Shown in pieces: positions 58,633 through 64,000 of a stretch of 64,000 nt of DNA. A program made the position numbers and the translations under genes. The first letter of the stretch is position 1. Each line of letters starts with the position of its first letter. This stretch comes from Lotus japonicus (lineage: Eukaryota > Streptophyta > Magnoliopsida > Fabales > Fabaceae), in assembly GCF_012489685.1 (NCBI RefSeq), contig NC_080045.1:935001-999000 (forward strand). The letters are read 5' to 3'. The notes under the pieces are model-generated. The model had not been told where the DNA came from. It made no database searches and was given only the letters and a program-made list of their open reading frames with translations.

Positions 58633-59698
58633 CTAGCACGGAGAGGGGCAGCTTCTTGAATCTGAGGATTAAAAAGAACCCTAGTAGCACCATAAACGTT
58701 TTGAATGCTAGTCTTACCTGTAAAAAAGTAATTAAAATTAAAAATAAACCACGTTTAAATAATTCAAATCTTAGAAAAATCTGAAAAATTAATTAATACC
58801 TTTGAATGGCTTGATCTTACAACACTGTACAACCACGACAGTATTGGTTGCATCAACTGATGAAAGATAACCAATGACCTCAGAAACATATTTCCCGAAA
58901 AAAGTACATTCAACACGAACCCTAATCACAAAAATAGTTTACTCATTTAACTTTCATTATGGTAAAATTAGGATCGATCTTTTGAATAAATAAAGAACAT
59001 GAGGTGTACCCATCTTGATCAAGTTCTATAGTTATCCTCTTCTGTTTAGTACCATCTTTTTCGAACTCCTGTTCTCCACTTGCGCCCGTCAGAATTCCAA
59101 TTACATCTGGTGAAAAAAAGTATTAAAGAATTGTAAGAGAAATTAATTACTTTTTTTGAAAAGATCAAGATGTTGCAGAAGAGTAAATACCTATAAGGAA
59201 TGATGTATCAAGGTCCTTATACATAATGTCAGCAAGTGGAACGAAAGAGTACGGCGTTATGTTGATAGCCTTGTTAGGTAGTAGTCGTACAGAAGTCTGA
59301 ATATCAAAGTTGATCTTGAATGGATGATCGGTCGGGCGAAAATCACGTCCGCTCTCGCCCACACCAAAGTAGGAAATCTGGTATACTTTTCCCTCAGTTA
59401 GCGAAGACTGAAATCGATATATCAAAGTCTTCCTAACAGTAGCATGAATCTTGTAGCCCTGACATTTCAAAAATAAACAAACTAAGCAATTTAGGTATGC
59501 ATAAGAAAAATAGGGGAAAAAAGTTTAAATAATCAAAAAATAGTATACCTTGTCATCCATCAGTATCACGTCCATTGAAAAGGGTAGCTTTGAGCCATAT
59601 AGGCTCGGACTAAGCCATAGATGACTGACTTTGGCAACAATTGTCCAGGTTTCTTTGGAGGCATCCACCTTTGCCAGATCGTCGATCCTTGAAGCCAT
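58633..59698 (-). CDS. RPA70-like single-stranded-DNA-binding protein of the Helitron, five exons visible
   Basis: Exons on the minus strand: 59698-59549, 59458-59191, 59106-59010, 58921-58800, 58717-58633, all with GT-AG borders and matching phases. Start MASRIDDLAKVD at 59698. The product begins with an OB fold like RPA70 DBD-A: ETWTIVAKVSHLWLSP, DVILMDDKGYKIHATV, YQISYFGVGES. The linker to the second OB fold follows: PLADI, then LIDVIGILTG and RITIELDQDG, then VECTFFGKYVSEVIGYL. The frame is intact over 240 codons. The end is not clear: after 58633 the phase does not meet the helicase frame, so either another exon or a decayed 3' end is involved. Plant Helitrons often carry RPA-like genes, thought to coat single-stranded DNA during rolling-circle movement. 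An in-frame ATG at 59770 is also possible. Confidence 0.75.
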
Positions 59699-59780
59699 CA
59701 AAAAGGAGGTTAAGTTGAAATATGCAAGGAATGATGGAAAATGTTGGGAATGATGGAGGAGAAATGTCACATGAGGGGTG

Positions 59781-59788
59781 TATATATA
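59781..59788 (-). promoter_or_regulatory. Candidate TATA box of the RPA-like gene
   Basis: CTATATATACACC on the minus strand, about 85 bp upstream of the start codon at 59698. Confidence 0.5.
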
Positions 59789-60008
59789 GTCTGAATGAAG
59801 GGTTTATGAAATTGAATTATTTCCCTATGATTGATCAGTATTAAACGCACGGGTCAAATAATTTCCTATTATGACATGATACGCAATTGAATGGGCCGAA
59901 TTGAATTGTCATAGCCTCGTCATCACTCTAAAAAATTATATGAAATTATAGCCTCGTGAATGGAAATATATGAGTGAATGGAATTATAGCCTCGTCATCA
60001 CTCATAAT

Positions 60009-60338
60009 TTCTGGCATTGAATGGGTCGAATGGAATTGTCCATTGCATGTTAGGCAAAAATTATGTCAATCAAGTAAATGGGCCGAATGGAATTGTGAAG
60101 TCAAGCATTTATTAAAAGTTATGTTTGGACCAAATCAAGCATTTATGGTTGAAATATTAATATATCATTTAACTTGAATTCATACAAAAGCATTTAACTT
60201 GAATTCATACATAGTTTCTTAAAAAGTCATACATAACTTCTGGCATTGAATGGGCCGAATGGAATTGTCCATTGAATGTTAGGAAAAAATTATGTCAATC
60301 AAGTGAATGGGCCGAATGGAATTGTGAAGTCAAGAATT
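60009..60338. repeat. Subterminal direct repeat of the Helitron (two copies of about 100 bp)
   Basis: TTCTGGCATTGAATGGG...GAATTGTGAAGTCAAG at 60009-60107 and again at 60238-60338, with about five differences; spacing 229 bp. The shorter unit GAATGGGCCGAATGGAATTG occurs twice in each copy and also near 59888. Confidence 0.85.
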
Positions 60339-60534
60339 TGTTACCAAAACAATAGTAACTTAAAAATGTCAAGCAGCAAAACAATAGTAACGTAATTTCA
60401 TATAGTCAAGCATTCATTACTAATTTTTCATGTTCCATCTCAATTTTCAAATCTGACATTTTAATTTTTTGAAATTGTTTTCTCTAGAAATTATTAAATG
60501 GGTATATTAATGTGTGAATTAAATGTGCGAAATG

Positions 60535-60566
60535 CTCTCTGGCTGTGACACTTGTCAGCCAGAGAG
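60535..60566. other. Perfect 11-bp hairpin near the Helitron 5' end
   Basis: CTCTCTGGCTG (60535-60545), ten-base loop, CAGCCAGAGAG (60556-60566). It lies 81-112 bases inside the 5' terminus. It is not in the place of the canonical 3' hairpin, so its role is unknown. Confidence 0.85.
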
Positions 60567-60629
60567 ATGAATTTGAGGGGAGTAATTCTTAGAGTGACAT
60601 GTGTTATAAAATAGTGGATAACGATTTTA

Positions 60630-60647
60630 TTTTATAAAGTATATAGA
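60630..60647 (-). other. Helitron 5' terminus
   Basis: The minus strand reads A then TCTATATACTTTATAAAA, a form common at 5' ends of plant Helitrons; the preceding host base is A. Confidence 0.8.
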
Positions 60648-62255
60648 TTTCATCGAAATTTCTATAAATTTAGCAAACCTTACAATTAAGTTTTCCAAAT
60701 CACAAATTATAAAAACATTGGCTAGCTCTTAGCTACATTTGTTGAAATTGTATCATTACTGTCATGAGTAATGATATATACACACTTCACTTTCTCTTCC
60801 ATCTTATTTCCACATATTTTTCTTCCTATCTCTCTATATTTCCTGTCACATGCATCACAAATCATATCATTCATTTCTCTCTCATTTCTACTTAATCTCA
60901 CAAGATGGAGGTGAAATTGACATGTCAACTAAATATTATTCGCCAATGTGACTACTGTTGAGTGTTGATAGTTTGAAACAGCATCACCATGTGCCCTTCG
61001 ACACTATTCGTCATTTAGTTACGGATAGTGACATGTTATGGAACAATTTACGCTCACCCTTATATTACAAGGGCTAAAAAGATATTTAACCCAAGAAAAA
61101 AGAATTATTTATAACTATGAGAGGGAATCAGTTAAGTAGTAATAACATAAGAGAAAAAATGCAGTTATTTTCTTTCTTTTTAATAAGAATATAACTTTAG
61201 TCATCACCAATAGTGAACTGGATCGAGGTGACAGCCTAAGGGTCACCCAAGCTAGTTTTCATACTAGGGCGATCCAGTATGTTGGTCACCTCCGTTGGGC
61301 CCTCACGCGGAGGAGTATTAGGCGACTAATGGTAACTAAAGCCTTATGTCGATCATATTGAGGCCTCATGGCTAGAGGACAAATTTTGCAACTTCATATG
61401 AGGGATTCACTTTGTACATGAGAATCTTAGTATGGAGGCCCATATATGAGATACATAGAGACTAAGCCCACCATTTTCCCTCTATAAAACACTACTTGTA
61501 TTAGACACGTGTAAGACGTGACATCAGATTAGGGTTAAGGTTATGCGCCCATATAAAATGGGAAAGTCTTTGTTATAATTGGATGTTCACTTGAATACAA
61601 AGAGAGACAACTAGGCTAAGAATCATAATTTTAGAGGGGATTCGAGATTTGGTCCCTAAACCTTTTTCACAACATGAACAAATAAAAATAAAGGAAGAAA
61701 ACAAATAAAAGAATGTTATTTTTAATTATCATATACATATACATATGAGAGTCGAACCTACTCCAACTTAAAAATAGAAAAAATAAACATCTCAATCTTT
61801 AATTAACATCTCTACTGCCCTTACTTTTTGTTATATTTTTTAGTTGTAAACTTTAATTAGAGAGATTAGAGGAAAGAGGAAGAGTTTAATTTAAAGGCAG
61901 GTAAAAATGTTGAAGCTGGTTGCCCTAAATAATACGATGATAAAGTCCAAAAGTTTAAAAGTAATCCTCTCCTTAGAACTTATTCCTTTGTCATGTATTT
62001 TTTCATATTCTCTTCATCATGTTTACCAAAAGAAAAACATTTTTAAAATCAAACACAAAGTGGAATTAGTAACGAAAATTTGAGTCTATATGTATGTTTG
62101 CTTTCCAAATAATGTTTGCTTTTAAAAGCAACTGTACCAAATGCAACTTTTGTTTATTTAATAGAAGATGCCTTGAAGCTCTGCTCCACAAACAGGGTAG
62201 AAGATCACCAAATGTGTTTAAGTTTAACAACTCCTAGTTCCTTCCCTGCGTCATC
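60648..62255. other. Intergenic region between the Helitron and the peroxidase gene
   Basis: AT-rich, no gene found. A GC-richer stretch at about 61200-61400 has short inverted words (ACTGGATCG / CGATCCAGT; AGGTGAC / GTCACCT) and looks like an old repeat remnant of unknown type. Confidence 0.6.
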
Positions 62256-62263
62256 TATAAATA
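62256..62263 (+). promoter_or_regulatory. Candidate TATA box of the peroxidase gene
   Basis: CTATAAATACC, 70 bp upstream of the start codon at 62326, a normal plant spacing. Confidence 0.65.
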
Positions 62264-62325
62264 CCATAATTCTTGTTAATGCTTCTCACAATTCAGAAGC
62301 AAATTAAAGTTTTGAGTTTTGAAAC

Positions 62326-63285
<960 letters not shown>

Positions 63286-64000
63286 GTACTACTCCTTTAA
63301 ATTGACCTTTTCCAAAATTGAACAATTATTGAAAGTACTATTTAAATAATATACTATCATTAATTGTGTTGCTAACTTGCTATACTCTGCAGCTGTATCT
63401 GCAGCAAATTGACAAATGTTTAAATTTTTTTACCAATTCAATTTTTTACCAATCAATTGAACTATTTAATATAAAAATCAAGGGTTAAGAACTTGTGCAG
63501 CAGAGAGCTGCTGAGAAAATAGGTGCTGATGATCAATGTTAGTATTTTTGGAGCAAAACTAAATTCAAATCAAATCACTAATCATTGAACTATATAAAAT
63601 GGCAGTCAATAGTTATGTAATTGGTATTAATTTGATTCATGTTATTGTTGGGCCGCAAGAGGATAAACCGGGAATCATCACATTGGGCTTACATGAGCAC
63701 ACCAAAGTGGATTGGACACTACATCTTTCACCCAAAACCTTAAGGCATTAGCCCCGTTTGGAAAAAACAGCTTAATTAAGCACTTATGGTCATAAGCGCT
63801 TATGACATAAGCGCTTATTCATAAGCTATTTTTAAAAATTTATTGAAATAAATTAAAAATAAGCTGTATATAAGGATAAACTGTTTTTCATAAGCTATCC
63901 TGAGTAGCTTATGAAAATAAGCTGAAAATAGCTTATGGCAGGCCATAAGCTGTTTGCATAAGCCCTCCCAAACACTGGCATAAGAGCTTATGCTGTCAGA
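63286..64000. other. Peroxidase intron 3 (partial) with repeats
   Basis: No fourth-exon coding sequence seen. AT-rich, with a MITE-like element in the right third. Confidence 0.7.
63754..63976. mobile_element. MITE-like element with AAGCGCTTAT-type repeats
   Basis: CCGTTTGGAAAAAACAGCTT on the left and CATAAGCCCTCCCAAACA on the right form imperfect inverted ends; the inside is built from CATAAGC / GCTTATG words. This type is widespread in legume and other eudicot genomes (recollection). Boundaries are approximate, and it may continue past the edge. Confidence 0.6.

Larger units (their letters stand above)
51502..60647 (-). mobile_element. Helitron with RPA-like gene and broken helicase, split by solo LTR 4
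   Basis: Minus-strand reading: host A, then 5' end TCTATATACTTTATAAAA (60647 downward); 3' end CGTGC-AAC-GCACG hairpin, ten bases, CTAG (51502), then host T. This is the Helitron signature: insertion between A and T, no TIR, no TSD, TC start, hairpin plus CTRR end. The span is 9146 bp, about 5.1 kb without the solo LTR. It carries an RPA70-like gene (58633-59698) and PIF1-type helicase pieces (57226-58285, 52644-53216), all on the element's strand. No Rep (HUH) nuclease domain was found, so it could move only with help. Confidence 0.88.

Noticed and set aside
60535..60566. Hairpin read as a Helitron 3' end
   Set aside because: No CTRR within the expected distance on either strand; the true 3' end with hairpin and CTAG is at 51502-51530.
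61200..61400. Possible hairpin element from ACTGGATCG / CGATCCAGT and AGGTGAC / GTCACCT
   Set aside because: The two pairs are not nested, so they do not form one stem; no target duplication found.

Overview
This window is plant nuclear DNA: genes have GT-AG introns, and there is a tandem satellite of about 178 bp, Ty3/gypsy chromovirus retrotransposons, a Helitron, an alpha-expansin gene and a class III peroxidase gene. A eudicot, probably a legume, is likely from the look of the genes and a common AAGCGCTTAT-type MITE at the right edge. That is recollection, not proof.

Layout. From 1 to about 41590 lies one satellite array, probably centromeric or pericentromeric, broken up by transposons. 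The satellite has two six-monomer higher-order repeats: HOR-alpha, period 1067-1068 bp (1-2135), and HOR-beta, period 1069-1070 bp (2136-39655). HOR-beta stays in register across every insertion. Inserted into it are: element A (2763-19438, minus strand, TSD GAAAA), itself split by a solo LTR (7944-12187, TSD ATCCA); element B (19459-32599, plus strand, TSD AAAGG), which is rearranged; a solo LTR (33921-37764, TSD TGCTC); and a hAT-like element (39962-40858, 8-bp TSD). At 41591-47964 a fragment of a Reina-like gypsy element (D) carries a nearly complete, young insertion of a relative (C, 42498-47926, TSD CTGTT). From about 48 kb the sequence is gene-bearing: an alpha-expansin (49103-50725, three exons); a Helitron (51502-60647, minus strand) with textbook termini, an RPA70-like gene and a broken PIF1-type helicase, split by a fourth solo LTR (53217-57225, TSD GTTTC); and the first three exons of a PER64-like peroxidase (62326-63285), whose last exon or exons lie beyond the window.

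Most interesting signal. The unusually long LTRs (3.8-4.2 kb) of the A and B families contain a sense-strand ORF of 159-222 codons that is neither gag nor pol. Its N-terminal half is conserved between the two families, followed by a proline-rich hinge, an acidic stretch and a tail resembling a SUMO-interacting motif. A TATA box about 670-755 bp into every LTR places this ORF in the transcribed leader upstream of gag. Degenerate or shortened versions sit in the three solo LTRs. I know of no name for this protein.

None of the retroelements is intact. A has stops, frameshifts and an insertion. B lacks its primer binding site and has a one-base frameshift in integrase. C has one in-frame amber codon in gag. 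The Helitron lacks a Rep domain.
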